Source: Exiguobacterium acetylicum (GTDB taxonomy: Bacteria > Bacillota > Bacilli > Exiguobacteriales > Exiguobacteriaceae). Taken from it: DNA of 64,000 bases. The position numbers were made by a program, and so were the translations under genes. This document shows, piece after piece, positions 52,084 to 61,078 of the stretch. Location of the stretch: the NCBI RefSeq assembly GCF_022170825.1, contig NZ_CP081878.1:2320001-2384000 (forward strand), written 5' to 3'. Each line of letters begins with the position of its first letter. Within the stretch, counting starts at the first letter, position 1. The notes under the pieces were generated by a model. The model searched no databases. It worked only from the letters and a program-made list of their open reading frames with translations, and was not told where the DNA came from.

Positions 52084-54627
52084 ATGCGCGAGAACTGGTT
52101 CAAGTTTTGGAATCACCCCCGGACGAAAGCCGTTCGGCACTGGTCGAATATCACATACGATGTTTCATGGAACATCATTTTATTCCTTATCATAGCAGTC
52201 TTGCTCATCGGAAGTTTCTCTGTCGGGGCTGCTGGTGGATATTTCGCCTCACTTGTCAAAGGTACGAAAGCACCACCTTTGACTGAGATGAAACAAGAAG
52301 TAAACAGTTATGCGGTGACAAGTCAAATTTATTGGGGAAGTGGCGAAAAGCTGACGAACATCTCAACAGATGAAGAACGTCAGCCGGTCGATATCAAGAA
52401 TATCTCGCCTTATTTAATTGATGCGCTTCTATCAACGGAAGACGTCGATTTTTATCAACATGATGGAGTCGTTCCAAAAGCGACATTACGAGCGGTCTTA
52501 CAAGAGTTAACAAATTCAGCGTCACGCACAGGCGGAAGTACGTTGACACAACAATTAATTAAAAACCAAATCCTGACGAACGAAGTCTCATTCGAACGGA
52601 AAGCAAAAGAGATCATCTTAGCGCTACGCCTTGAAAATGCGATGTCAAAAGATGAAATTTTACAGGCATACTTGAATGTCGTCTCATTCGGACGAAATTC
52701 ACTCGGGCGTAACATCGCCGGTATCGAAGCTGCTTCCCAAGGGGTCTTCAATAAATCAGCGAAAAAACTGACGTTACCACAGGCAGCTTTCCTCGCTGGT
52801 ATTCCGAAAAACCCTTACTACTACACACCTTATCTGCAAGGCGGTGTCGTTAAAAAGGACTTGACGCCAAGTGTCAACCGGATGAAAACAGTTTTGAAGC
52901 GGATGTATGTCGCGAAAAACATTACGAAAGAACAGTACGAAAAAGCAATCAAACACGATATCACGAAAGACTTCGCGAAACAGTCGAAACGTTCGCGTGA
53001 CACGTATCCGTATGTCTATGATTTAGCAGAACGTGAAGCGACGAAGATTATGACGAAGTACTTGATGAAACAAGATGGTGTAAAAGAAGACGAAGTCAAA
53101 CCTTCTGAACTGGCAGAAGTCCGTGCAAACTATCAAGATCAAGCACTTGTTGCACTCCGTCAAGGTGGATACAAAGTTCACATGACGCTAGATAAAAAAA
53201 TTCATGAATCGATGCAGGATCCTGCGAAGAATAACGGCAACTTCCCTGGCGGCATGCAGTATAAGCAAGTCGTCGATCCAAAAACGAAAAAAACCGTTTC
53301 GAAACAAGATCCTGAAGAAACAGCAGCAGTCATGGTTCAAAATGAGACGGGTCGTATCCTTGGATTCGTTGGTGGACGTTACCTTGATGGAAAAGCCGAT
53401 GATTTCAACCGGGCATTCCAAGCGAAACGTCAAATCGGGTCGACAGCAAAACCAATCCTCGTTTACTCAAACGGGATTGAAAATCGCTTGATCACCCCGG
53501 CATCTACCGTTAACGATGAAGAGTACTACTATCAGACAGTCCCTCGTCAACCCGGTGATCGTCCGATCAAGAACGAAGGTGGTCGTTACCGTGGTAATGT
53601 AACGGTTCGTACAGCACTTGAACTTTCATTGAACGTACCTGCCGTTAAGATTTACGAGAAAATGAACATGTCGAACTCGATTCAAAAACTCGTCGATATG
53701 GGTGTTGAAGTACCGGATGCGATTCGTTATGCTCCTTCAGCGGCACTCGGAACGATGGAGATCACACCGGTCGAACTTGCTGGTGCTTACGCGACACTCG
53801 CCAACTATGGTGAATTCGTGCAACCATACGTCATTTCGAAAATCACGAAAGACGGAAAAGATATCTATAAAGCAAAACCGAAGAAAAAACGAATTTATGA
53901 ACCACGAACAGCTTACCTGACGCTCGATATGATGCGTGGCGTCTTCTCTAAAGGTACAGCAACGTTTGCAAAAGATCGATTGAACGTTCCTGGAGATTGG
54001 GCTGGTAAGACAGGTACAACCAACGACATCAAAGACTCTTACCTTGTCGGTTCCACTCCTGGTGTGACGCTTGCCGTTTGGACAGGACATGATCAGAACA
54101 ACTCGCTCATCGGTCCAACGACGTATTACCAACGAACACAAACGCTGTGGTCACAAATGGCGAATGCGACGTATGCGGCGAACAGTAGTTACTTCAAATC
54201 CGGTGCCCGCTTCACGCAACCATCTTCTGTAACAGCAAACGACTTCAAGAACAGTGGTCGCTTCAAAGAAGAAGATAAGAAGAAAAAAGCGGAAGAGGCT
54301 AAGAAAAAAGCGGAAGCGAAGAAAAAGAAAGAAGCCGAAGACAAGAAAAAAGAGGCAGAAGCACAGAAGAAAGAAGAGCAACAAAAAGAACAAGATCAAG
54401 CTAAAGAAAAAGCAGAGGATGACGCAAAAGCAAAAGCGGAAGCGGATGCGAAGAAAAAAGCAGCAGATGACGCGAAACGTGCTGCTGATGCAAAAGCAAA
54501 AGCCGAAGCAGAGGCTAAGAAGAAAGCGGAAGCGGACGCTAAGAAAAAAGAAGCTGATGCAAAGAAACAGCAAGAACAGCAGCAAAAACAAGATGAAAAG
54601 AAAAACGACGCAGCTTCTGAGAACTAA
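52084..54627 (+). CDS. Class A penicillin-binding protein with long charged C-terminal tail
   Basis: Bifunctional peptidoglycan glycosyltransferase and transpeptidase. The 847-residue protein has a cytoplasmic N-terminus, a membrane helix (about 33-60, IILFLIIAVLLIGSFSVG), a GT51 domain (catalytic Glu in LLSTEDVDFYQHDG, about 120; GGSTLTQQLIKNQ), and a transpeptidase domain with SxxK in GSTAKPILVYS, SLN in ALELSLNVPAV and KTGTTNDIKDSYL. After about residue 730 the last 115 residues are almost only Lys, Ala, Glu, Asp and Gln, a long helical, TolA-like tail. ATG at 52084 follows AAAGGAG. Closest to PBP1A/PonA or PBP2c types; the symbol is left open. Confidence 0.92.
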   Translation: MRENWFKFWNHPRTKAVRHWSNITYDVSWNIILFLIIAVLLIGSFSVGAAGGYFASLVKGTKAPPLTEMKQEVNSYAVTSQIYWGSGEKLTNISTDEERQPVDIKNISPYLIDALLSTEDVDFYQHDGVVPKATLRAVLQELTNSASRTGGSTLTQQLIKNQILTNEVSFERKAKEIILALRLENAMSKDEILQAYLNVVSFGRNSLGRNIAGIEAASQGVFNKSAKKLTLPQAAFLAGIPKNPYYYTPYLQGGVVKKDLTPSVNRMKTVLKRMYVAKNITKEQYEKAIKHDITKDFAKQSKRSRDTYPYVYDLAEREATKIMTKYLMKQDGVKEDEVKPSELAEVRANYQDQALVALRQGGYKVHMTLDKKIHESMQDPAKNNGNFPGGMQYKQVVDPKTKKTVSKQDPEETAAVMVQNETGRILGFVGGRYLDGKADDFNRAFQAKRQIGSTAKPILVYSNGIENRLITPASTVNDEEYYYQTVPRQPGDRPIKNEGGRYRGNVTVRTALELSLNVPAVKIYEKMNMSNSIQKLVDMGVEVPDAIRYAPSAALGTMEITPVELAGAYATLANYGEFVQPYVISKITKDGKDIYKAKPKKKRIYEPRTAYLTLDMMRGVFSKGTATFAKDRLNVPGDWAGKTGTTNDIKDSYLVGSTPGVTLAVWTGHDQNNSLIGPTTYYQRTQTLWSQMANATYAANSSYFKSGARFTQPSSVTANDFKNSGRFKEEDKKKKAEEAKKKAEAKKKKEAEDKKKEAEAQKKEEQQKEQDQAKEKAEDDAKAKAEADAKKKAADDAKRAADAKAKAEAEAKKKAEADAKKKEADAKKQQEQQQKQDEKKNDAASEN

Positions 54628-54628
54628 C

Positions 54629-54669
54629 AAAAAGGATGAATCACCTGTCACGGTGATTCATCCTTTTTT
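54629..54669. terminator. Bidirectional terminator between the PBP gene and acsA
   Basis: AAAAGGATGAATCACC and GGTGATTCATCCTTTT pair over 16 bp with a short loop, with runs of A and T on both sides. Confidence 0.93.
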
Positions 54670-54672
54670 CGT

Positions 54673-56376
54673 TCAATCTTCCATCGTCGATAGATCTCCT
54701 GTTTCGAGATTCAACTCCCATGCCTTTAGGACACGGCGCATAATTTTACCACTTCGTGTTTTCGGCAATTTATCCCGGAAATCAATTTCTCGTGGTGCCG
54801 CATGAGCAGCGAGACCTTCTTTGACGAATGCCTGAATTTCTTGTTTTAGTTCATCCGTTGGCTCGTAACCATCACGTAAGGCAATGAATGCCTTGATGAT
54901 TTCCCCGCGAACCGGATCCGGTTTCCCGATGACTCCCGCTTCTGCGACCGCTGGATGTTCAACGAGACGACTTTCAACCTCGAACGGACCGACTCGTTCT
55001 CCAGCTGTCATGATGACATCATCAACGCGTCCTTGGAACCAGAAGTACCCTTCATCGTCCATATAGGCAGAGTCACCTGATACGTACCATCCTTTGAAGA
55101 AATAGGATTCGTATTTCTGCGGATTGTTCCAAATTTGACGCATCATCGACGGCCATGGTGTTTTCAAGGCAAGGTTCCCCATCCGGAATGGTGGTAACTC
55201 ATTTCCTTGATCATCCACGATTGCTGCTTGTGTTCCTGGAATCGGTTTCCCCATTGATCCCGGTTTAATGTCCATCGACTTATAATTACAAATCATCATC
55301 GCACCTGTCTCCGTCATCCACCACGTATCGTGAATCCGTTGATCGAAAGCTTCTTTGCCCCAACGAATGACTTCTGGGTTCAATGGTTCTCCAACGGATA
55401 ATACATGACGAAGACTGGATAGATCATGATGATTCGCAACATCCGCGCCAGCTCCCATTAACATCCGGAAAGCAGTCGGTGCGCTATACCAGACCGTTAC
55501 GTTATACTTCTCGATAACACTGTACCAGAAGTCTGGATTGAAGCGTCCACCGACGACGATATTCGTTGCCCCATTCAAGAACGGTGCAAAGATGCCATAA
55601 CTTGTTCCTGTGACCCAACCCGGATCAGCCGTACACCAGTAGACATCATCTTCTTGTAGATCAAGCACCCAGCGTCCCGTCATCAAGTGCTGAATCATCG
55701 CATTCTGAACGTGGAGAACGCCTTTGGGTTTCCCTGTTGATCCTGAAGTATAATGCAGAATTAATCCGTCTTCACGATCTAACCAAACTGGTTCGAACAC
55801 GTCAGATGCTTGATCGAACGCTTTACGGAAATCGAGTAACGTGTCTGATTCTTCCACACCTTCGTCGACAAGCACTACCTTTTCAAGTGAGTCCAGTTCC
55901 CCAACTGGAACACGCGGGAGTAACGCTTTTGTCGTTACAAGTAACTTCGCTTCAGAATCGAGCAATCGATCACGAACTGCTTGTTCCATGAATGCTTCAA
56001 ACAGTGGACCAACGATTGCGCCTACTTTAAGTGCGCCTAGTAAGGCAAAATACAATTCCGGTGAACGTGGCATGAAGATGAAAATCCGGTCACCTGTTTT
56101 GACCCCTGCATCCACTAATACGTTCGCCGCTTTATTCGTCAATCGTTTCATATCTGCATATGTGAAGCGTTGTTCCGTCGTTCCATCGAAATAAATCAGC
56201 GCATCCTTATTCGCTCGCTCGCCTTCTGCGTGACGATCGATTGCTTCATAGGCCATGTTGACTTTCCCCGTTGTCGCCCATGAAAAATACTGCTCAGCAT
56301 CTTTCCAGTCGTACGTGTTCGTTTCATCATACTCTGCTAACCAATGCTTCCCCGGAAGCGCTTTCAAAACTTTCAT
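54673..56376 (-). CDS. acsA: Acetyl-CoA synthetase
   Basis: Activates acetate to acetyl-CoA through acetyl-AMP. The 567-residue adenylate-forming enzyme shows the P-loop-like YTSGSTGKPKGVLHVQ (about 210), the adenylate motif DTWWMTETGAMM (about 340), the hinge YVSGDSAYMDDEGYFWFQGR and the catalytic Lys in KLPKTRSGKIMRRVL (about 545), which is the residue acetylated by AcuA. The ATG at 56376 follows GGGGAGG. It is divergent from acuABC, exactly as in Bacillus, so enzyme and its acetylation switch are regulated together. Bacillus AcsA is 572 aa. Confidence 0.96.
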   Translation of the reverse strand: MKVLKALPGKHWLAEYDETNTYDWKDAEQYFSWATTGKVNMAYEAIDRHAEGERANKDALIYFDGTTEQRFTYADMKRLTNKAANVLVDAGVKTGDRIFIFMPRSPELYFALLGALKVGAIVGPLFEAFMEQAVRDRLLDSEAKLLVTTKALLPRVPVGELDSLEKVVLVDEGVEESDTLLDFRKAFDQASDVFEPVWLDREDGLILHYTSGSTGKPKGVLHVQNAMIQHLMTGRWVLDLQEDDVYWCTADPGWVTGTSYGIFAPFLNGATNIVVGGRFNPDFWYSVIEKYNVTVWYSAPTAFRMLMGAGADVANHHDLSSLRHVLSVGEPLNPEVIRWGKEAFDQRIHDTWWMTETGAMMICNYKSMDIKPGSMGKPIPGTQAAIVDDQGNELPPFRMGNLALKTPWPSMMRQIWNNPQKYESYFFKGWYVSGDSAYMDDEGYFWFQGRVDDVIMTAGERVGPFEVESRLVEHPAVAEAGVIGKPDPVRGEIIKAFIALRDGYEPTDELKQEIQAFVKEGLAAHAAPREIDFRDKLPKTRSGKIMRRVLKAWELNLETGDLSTMED

Positions 56377-56409
56377 GTCTCGTTCCTCCCCTTCTATGTT
56401 TTCCCCTTT

Positions 56410-56437
56410 ATTATAAGCTAGTTATCCGTCAGTTCAA
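56410..56437 (-). promoter_or_regulatory. acsA promoter
   Basis: Minus strand TTGAAC (56432-56437), 16 bases, TATAAT (56410-56415). I saw no convincing cre site in the 146-bp acsA-acuA intergenic region. Confidence 0.6.
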
Positions 56438-56522
56438 TCCATTTGCCGTCAATTTGTTAAAAAATCCCTCTCTTTGCTGAAGGGCTTTCGTCTATAATGA
56501 ATAGGAAGGTGGTGACGCTTAC

Positions 56523-57155
56523 ATGTTTGAAAAACAATTCAATCATCGGACGCACGAAACATCACTCGGTCCTGTCGACATCGAAGGTCCTGTACCGAGT
56601 CAAACACTAGCAACGTATACACTCGATTCAGGGTTGACGGCTTTTCGTCTACCCACTGAACAACACCAAGCGCTCGTTGAGATTGCAGACCTCGAGGAGG
56701 GACGTATCATCGTCGCTCGTCAAGGAACGGAAATCATCGGTTATGTGACTTACTTATACCCCGATCCCTACGAAACATGGAGTGAAGGGAACAATCCGTA
56801 TATTCTAGAACTCGGAGCAATCGAAGTTTCCTCCCGATTCCGCGGACAGCAGATCGGCAAAAAATTACTTGAGATCTCCATGCTCGATCCTGCCATGGAA
56901 CATTATTTGATTTTAACGACTGAATATTACTGGCACTGGGACTTAAAAGGGAGTGGACTATCCGTCTGGGATTACAGAAAAATCATGGAGAAGATGATGA
57001 ACCACGGTGGTCTCGTCTTCTTTCCGACCGATGATCCGGAAATCGCCTCTCATCCCGCTAATTGTTTGATGGCGCGTATCGGAAAACACGTCTCCCCTGA
57101 AGTCGTCGCTCACTTTGATGCGCTACGCTTAAGAAGACGTTTCATGTACGACTGA
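56523..57155 (+). CDS. acuA: AcsA protein acetyltransferase AcuA (GNAT)
   Basis: Acetylates the active-site Lys of AcsA and switches it off. The 210-residue GNAT protein has the acetyl-CoA-binding motif SRFRGQQIGKKLLEISML (R/Q-x-x-G-x-G/A as RGQQIG, about 110-116) after IVARQGTEIIGYVTYLY and LELGAIEVS. Length and order match Bacillus AcuA. The ATG at 56523 follows AGGTGG. It is first of acuA-acuB-acuC (18 nt then 4-nt overlap), transcribed away from acsA. Confidence 0.95.
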   Translation: MFEKQFNHRTHETSLGPVDIEGPVPSQTLATYTLDSGLTAFRLPTEQHQALVEIADLEEGRIIVARQGTEIIGYVTYLYPDPYETWSEGNNPYILELGAIEVSSRFRGQQIGKKLLEISMLDPAMEHYLILTTEYYWHWDLKGSGLSVWDYRKIMEKMMNHGGLVFFPTDDPEIASHPANCLMARIGKHVSPEVVAHFDALRLRRRFMYD

Positions 57156-57173
57156 GATCGAGGAGGAATCGTC

Positions 57174-57806
57174 ATGTTAATTGAACAAATCATGAATACG
57201 ACGTGCATCACGATGCAACCGACGAATTCCATCGCTCATGCGGTTGAACTCATGCAACGTCATAAAATTCGTCATGTTCTTGTCGTCAATGCGCGGCACG
57301 AACTTGTTGGTCTTGTCGGATTAAAAGAAATTCAAAGCGCAAGTAGCATCTTTCATCCGGATACAGCAAAACAAGACTTACAGTACCCGGTCTCAAGCAT
57401 CATGATTGAGAGTCCTATTACGGCCCATCCACTTGATTTTCTCGAAGATGCAGCTGTTTTGTTTTATGAATATCGATTGACCTGTCTGCCGATCGTCCGT
57501 GGTCGACGACTCGTTGGGGTCGTGACGGAAACGGATTTGTTACGGACATTCGTACAGTTAACCGGTGCACTCGAACCAAGTTCTCAAATCGAAATTCGTG
57601 TCGAGAATACGGCAGGTACGTTAGCAAAGATTGCTGCACTGCTTGCCAAAACGAATATCAATATCTTAAATGTACTCGTCTATCCAACAGACGATCCGTA
57701 TGTCCGGATCGTTGCGTTTCGTGTCCAGACGATGAATCCGATTCGGATCATTGAGAAGTTACGCAAAGAAGGATTTGATGTACTTGGACCGGATGTGAGC
57801 AGATGA
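57174..57806 (+). CDS. acuB: CBS-ACT domain protein AcuB
   Basis: A 210-residue protein with a CBS pair (about 1-135; MNTTCITMQPTNSIAHAVEL, ESPITAHPLDFLEDA, GVVTETDLLRTFVQL) and a C-terminal ACT domain (about 140-210; IEIRVENTAGTLAKIAALLA). This combination suggests sensing of a nucleotide and an amino acid or similar small molecule. AcuB is part of the acetoin/acetate utilisation operon in Bacillus but its mechanism is not established. GAGGAGG precedes ATG at 57174; the end overlaps acuC by four bases. Confidence 0.94.
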   Translation: MLIEQIMNTTCITMQPTNSIAHAVELMQRHKIRHVLVVNARHELVGLVGLKEIQSASSIFHPDTAKQDLQYPVSSIMIESPITAHPLDFLEDAAVLFYEYRLTCLPIVRGRRLVGVVTETDLLRTFVQLTGALEPSSQIEIRVENTAGTLAKIAALLAKTNINILNVLVYPTDDPYVRIVAFRVQTMNPIRIIEKLRKEGFDVLGPDVSR

Positions 57807-58996
57807 AGGATTTTGCTTATCTCTACAGTCCAGAAGAAGCGGCTTATCGATTTTCCGAGACCCACCCGTTTAACCCAATCCGTCTCGAATTAACCGTTTC
57901 CTTGCTCGAAGCGATGCATCAATTAGATGGCATCCCTTGTATCGCACCGCGCCATGCAACTGACGAAGAACTGGCACTCGTTCATGATCAAGACTACATC
58001 GCTGCCGTCAAAGCAGCCGGAACCGGAGAACTATCACCACTCAAAGCACAGATGTATGGTCTTGGAACAGAAGATACCCCTTTGTTTCAAGGAATGCACG
58101 CAGGTGCCTCACTGCTTGTCGGCGGTACGATTGAAGCGTGTGATCTTGTTTTGTCTGGTCAATATAAACGGACCTTTCATATCGGTGGCGGATTGCACCA
58201 CGGCTTCCGTGGACGCGCCTCTGGATTTTGTGTCTATAACGATACAGCCGTCGCCATGGCAGCGATGATCGAAAAATATCACTGTAAAATCCTTTATGTC
58301 GATACGGACGCCCATCATGGGGATGGTGTGCAATGGGCCTTTTATAATCGAAAGGACGTCATGACGTTGTCGCTTCATGAGACGGGTCGCTACTTGTTTC
58401 CAGGAACGGGCATGGTAACGGAACGGGGTTCTGAAGAAGGGTATGGCTTTAGTTGGAACGTACCACTCGATGCTTTCACGGAAGACGACTCGTTTTTACT
58501 TGCTTATGAGACGGTACTCTTTGAAGCATGCGAATTGTTCCAACCCGATCTCATCATCACGCAAAATGGTGCCGATGCACACGCGCTTGATCCGTTGACG
58601 CATCTCTCCTTAACGATGAAAAGTTATGAGCAGATTCCTCAAATCGCCGTCGCTGCCGCAAATAAATATACGAACGGAAAAATTGTTGCCTTAGGAGGCG
58701 GTGGTTATGACTGGTATCGTGTTGTCCCCCGCGCGTGGAGTCAAGTGTTTGCTGCCATGACAGGACAAGATCCGTTTCATGGTGAAATTCCTGTTTCGTG
58801 GCAGGAACGCTGGAGTGGACAAGAAACAACTCCACCAACACATTGGCATGATAAGTCGCCACTTTATCCTATCATCCCGCGACGTCCTGAAATTGAAGAG
58901 AAAAATTGGGAGACCGTCAAACGATTGATTTGGCCATTCATTAGCGATGAGCGTAAGAAACAACTGACAGCAACTTCCCCCTACTCCGTTGATTAA
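57803..58996 (+). CDS. acuC: Lysine deacetylase AcuC (histone deacetylase family)
   Basis: Zinc-dependent deacetylase that reactivates acetylated AcsA. The 397-residue protein has the class I/II HDAC motifs: IGGGLHHGFRGRASGFCVYND with the His-His charge relay (about 128-132) and the zinc ligands in YVDTDAHHGDGVQW (Asp and His, about 168-172) plus QNGADAHALDPL (Asp about 251), and the late GGGGYDWYRVVPRAW with catalytic Tyr-like residue. It overlaps acuB as ATGA, third gene of acuABC. Confidence 0.95.
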   Translation: MKDFAYLYSPEEAAYRFSETHPFNPIRLELTVSLLEAMHQLDGIPCIAPRHATDEELALVHDQDYIAAVKAAGTGELSPLKAQMYGLGTEDTPLFQGMHAGASLLVGGTIEACDLVLSGQYKRTFHIGGGLHHGFRGRASGFCVYNDTAVAMAAMIEKYHCKILYVDTDAHHGDGVQWAFYNRKDVMTLSLHETGRYLFPGTGMVTERGSEEGYGFSWNVPLDAFTEDDSFLLAYETVLFEACELFQPDLIITQNGADAHALDPLTHLSLTMKSYEQIPQIAVAAANKYTNGKIVALGGGGYDWYRVVPRAWSQVFAAMTGQDPFHGEIPVSWQERWSGQETTPPTHWHDKSPLYPIIPRRPEIEEKNWETVKRLIWPFISDERKKQLTATSPYSVD

Positions 58997-59101
58997 TTGA
59001 CTTTGTATCTTCACATTTATTTCGTTCGGAGTTCACAACTTGTTGCTATACTAAATATGGAATTTTTACTTAGTAAATGAATAATAGTTGGGGGAATCAT
59101 C

Positions 59102-59857
59102 ATGAAAAAGGTATGGCTTTATTCCGGGCTCATTCTGTCGACGGGGATCGTACTCGCAGGGTGTGGCAATGAAAAGCAGGCAATGGATCACGAGAACATG
59201 CAAGGGTCAGGAAAACCGACTGTCGAGGTCAATGTCGACGTCCCAGCAAAGACAATGGAAGAAGATGAAGTTGTTTTTAAAGCATCAGCTGTCGAACAGA
59301 AGAAACCAGTCAATCTCGAAGACGTAACCTTTGAAGTCTGGGAAGCTGGCAAACAAGACGGTGCCCATCAAAAATTCAAGGCAAGCTTGAAAAAAACAGG
59401 CTCCTATCAAGCAGAAGCTAAACTTACTGAAGGTGAATATGAAGGTCTTTATCATATCAATGATAAAAAAGGACTTCATCATATGGATAAGATCTCATTC
59501 GTCGTCACGGATCATTCACATGAAGAAAAAGAAGCTTCGCATGAACACGAGCACGAACATGCAGCTGTAGACGGTCTATCCGTTCACTATATGGGTGCAA
59601 CAAAAGCGAAAGCGGATGCTACACTCCCCATCTCCTTTCATGTATTCCTTGACGGAAAACCGATTGAAGCAAATGTACAAGTCGAAGTCATTGAAACCGG
59701 TATTGAAAAACATAACTATATCCCCTTAACCAAAAAAGGTGACGCGTACAGTGGAAACGTTACATTGACAGCACCCGGTCAGACGACAGTTCGTCTCCAT
59801 GTCGAGAATGACCAACTCCACCATCACCAAGATGAAATCATTACGGTCACAAAATAA
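59102..59857 (+). CDS. Lipoprotein with two YtkA-like domains and His-rich linker
   Basis: A 251-residue exported lipoprotein: signal peptide with lipobox VLAGC (Cys20). Two beta-rich YtkA-like (FixH-related) domains follow, about 38-140 (VEVNVDVPAKTMEEDEVVF) and 157-250 (ADATLPISFHVFLDGKPIEA), joined by a histidine/glutamate linker (residues about 140-155, SHEEKEASHEHEHEHAA) and ending near QLHHHQDE. The His clusters suggest metal binding on the outer membrane face; YtkA-like domains occur near cytochrome oxidase assembly and copper genes. Function is inference. ATG at 59102 follows GGGGG. It lies between acuC and convergent ccpA, where Bacillus has motility stator genes. Confidence 0.82.
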   Translation: MKKVWLYSGLILSTGIVLAGCGNEKQAMDHENMQGSGKPTVEVNVDVPAKTMEEDEVVFKASAVEQKKPVNLEDVTFEVWEAGKQDGAHQKFKASLKKTGSYQAEAKLTEGEYEGLYHINDKKGLHHMDKISFVVTDHSHEEKEASHEHEHEHAAVDGLSVHYMGATKAKADATLPISFHVFLDGKPIEANVQVEVIETGIEKHNYIPLTKKGDAYSGNVTLTAPGQTTVRLHVENDQLHHHQDEIITVTK

Positions 59858-59906
59858 AAAAACGTCTCTTTTTTCAAGCAACTGCTTGAGAGAAGAGACG
59901 TTTTTT
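59857..59906. terminator. Bidirectional terminator between the lipoprotein gene and ccpA
   Basis: AAAAAACGTCTCTT...AAGAGACGTTTTTT with an inner CAAGCA/TGCTTG stem, A and T runs on both sides, between convergent genes. Confidence 0.9.
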
Positions 59907-59909
59907 CGA

Positions 59910-60920
59910 TTAAGGGCGTGTTGAGTCCCGTTGTTCGATTCGGTGTGGTAACGTGACATCGTTCGTTTCAATTTCTTCTTTGTTTAAGATCTTCGTCAAC
60001 AGACGCATTGAAACCGCTCCAATATCATACATTGGTTGAACGACTGTCGTCAGTTTCGGACGGATCATTGTCGCAAGACGTGTGTTATCGTGTCCGATGA
60101 CTTCGAAATCTTCTGGTACACGATGTCCAGCATCTTGTAAGGCATGAATGACACCAAGAGCCATCTCATCTGTTCCAGCGAAAATCGCACGTGGACAGTC
60201 TGCTCCTAGTTCAAGTAATTGATTCATCGCTTTCATTCCTGAATCATACGTATAGTTTCCAAGAACGACATTCTGCTCATTAAACGGAAGATTTGCCTCT
60301 TCGAGTGCCCGACGATAACCAGCAAATTTCTTTTCGCCATTGATTTGCTGTTCAAGTGGTCCTGTGATGAATCCGATTCGTTCATGTCCACGATCAATCA
60401 ATGATTTGACAGCATCGTGTGCAGCACTTTCATAATCGATATTGACGGCAGGAAGATCGTAATCTTGGTTCAACGTTGCAGCAAGAACGATCGGCACAGG
60501 GGAAGTTTTGAACTCACGTACGAGATCCTCGTGTAAACGTCCACCCATGAAGATGATTCCATCGACCTGTTTTCCAAGTAACGTATTGAGCAAATGAATC
60601 TCTTTTTCACGGTTTTGGTCAGAGTTACACAAAATGATGTTATATTTATACATCGTCGCGACATCTTCAATTCCGCGAGCTAAATCTGCAAAGAAAATGT
60701 TCGAGATATCAGGCACGATGACACCGACAGTCGTCGTCTTTTTACTTGCAAGTCCACGTGCAACAGCGTTCGGACGGTAACCAAGCTGTTCGATCGCATC
60801 TTGGACCTTCTTTCGTGTAGATGGTTTGACATTCGGGTTTCCGTTGACGACACGCGATACAGTCGCCATCGAAACAGCGGCCTCTCGTGCGACGTCGTAA
60901 ATCGTAATATTACTATTCAA
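59910..60920 (-). CDS. ccpA: Catabolite control protein A (TTG start)
   Basis: LacI-family master regulator of carbon catabolite repression, activated by HPr-Ser46-P. The 336-residue protein begins [20 protein letters not shown], the LacI HTH, with hinge [20 protein letters not shown], the effector core [32 protein letters not shown] ligand residues and the C-terminal core. Its HTH is nearly that of Bacillus CcpA (334 aa). The start is TTG at 60920, eight bases after AAGGAGG; the longer frame to 60953 has no RBS. It lies downstream of aroA as in Bacillus (aroA-ccpA). Two cre-like sequences upstream suggest autoregulation. Confidence 0.95.
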   Translation of the reverse strand: MNSNITIYDVAREAAVSMATVSRVVNGNPNVKPSTRKKVQDAIEQLGYRPNAVARGLASKKTTTVGVIVPDISNIFFADLARGIEDVATMYKYNIILCNSDQNREKEIHLLNTLLGKQVDGIIFMGGRLHEDLVREFKTSPVPIVLAATLNQDYDLPAVNIDYESAAHDAVKSLIDRGHERIGFITGPLEQQINGEKKFAGYRRALEEANLPFNEQNVVLGNYTYDSGMKAMNQLLELGADCPRAIFAGTDEMALGVIHALQDAGHRVPEDFEVIGHDNTRLATMIRPKLTTVVQPMYDIGAVSMRLLTKILNKEEIETNDVTLPHRIEQRDSTRP

Positions 60921-60959
60921 AACAAATTCCTCCTTTAGTATGATCCATCTCAAGTGTTT

Positions 60960-61050
60960 TCATTTCGTTTTCATTTTTAGGCAACACGAAAGGAAGACAG
61001 GAAAAGATAGTTTTCTTTTCCCATTCTTCCTTCATTGTAAAACGTTTTCA
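60960..61050 (-). promoter_or_regulatory. Two cre-like sites between aroA and ccpA
   Basis: 60960-60973 (minus strand TGAAAACGAAATGA) and 61037-61050 (minus strand TGAAAACGTTTTAC) each match the cre consensus TGWAANCGNTNWCA at 12 of 14 positions; the second has an AAAACGTTTT palindromic core. No clear ccpA promoter could be assigned between them. Confidence 0.45.
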
Positions 61051-61078
61051 TTCGCTTTAGGTTACCCTTTTTCGAAAA

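Noticed and set aside
54290-54590. Possible tandem DNA repeats in the PBP gene 3' end
   Set aside because: The repetition reflects biased amino acid content (K, A, E) with variable spacing; no constant-length repeat unit is visible.
54151-54651. Open frame on the minus strand opposite the PBP tail, rich in Phe/Leu/Cys
   Set aside because: It is the mirror image of the Lys/Glu codon run (AAG/GAA read backwards), without SD, promoter or protein-like composition; an artefact of low complexity.
54254-54805. Arg/Lys-rich frame overlapping the PBP tail
   Set aside because: Frame-shifted reading of the same repetitive codons, ending inside antisense acsA; no RBS.
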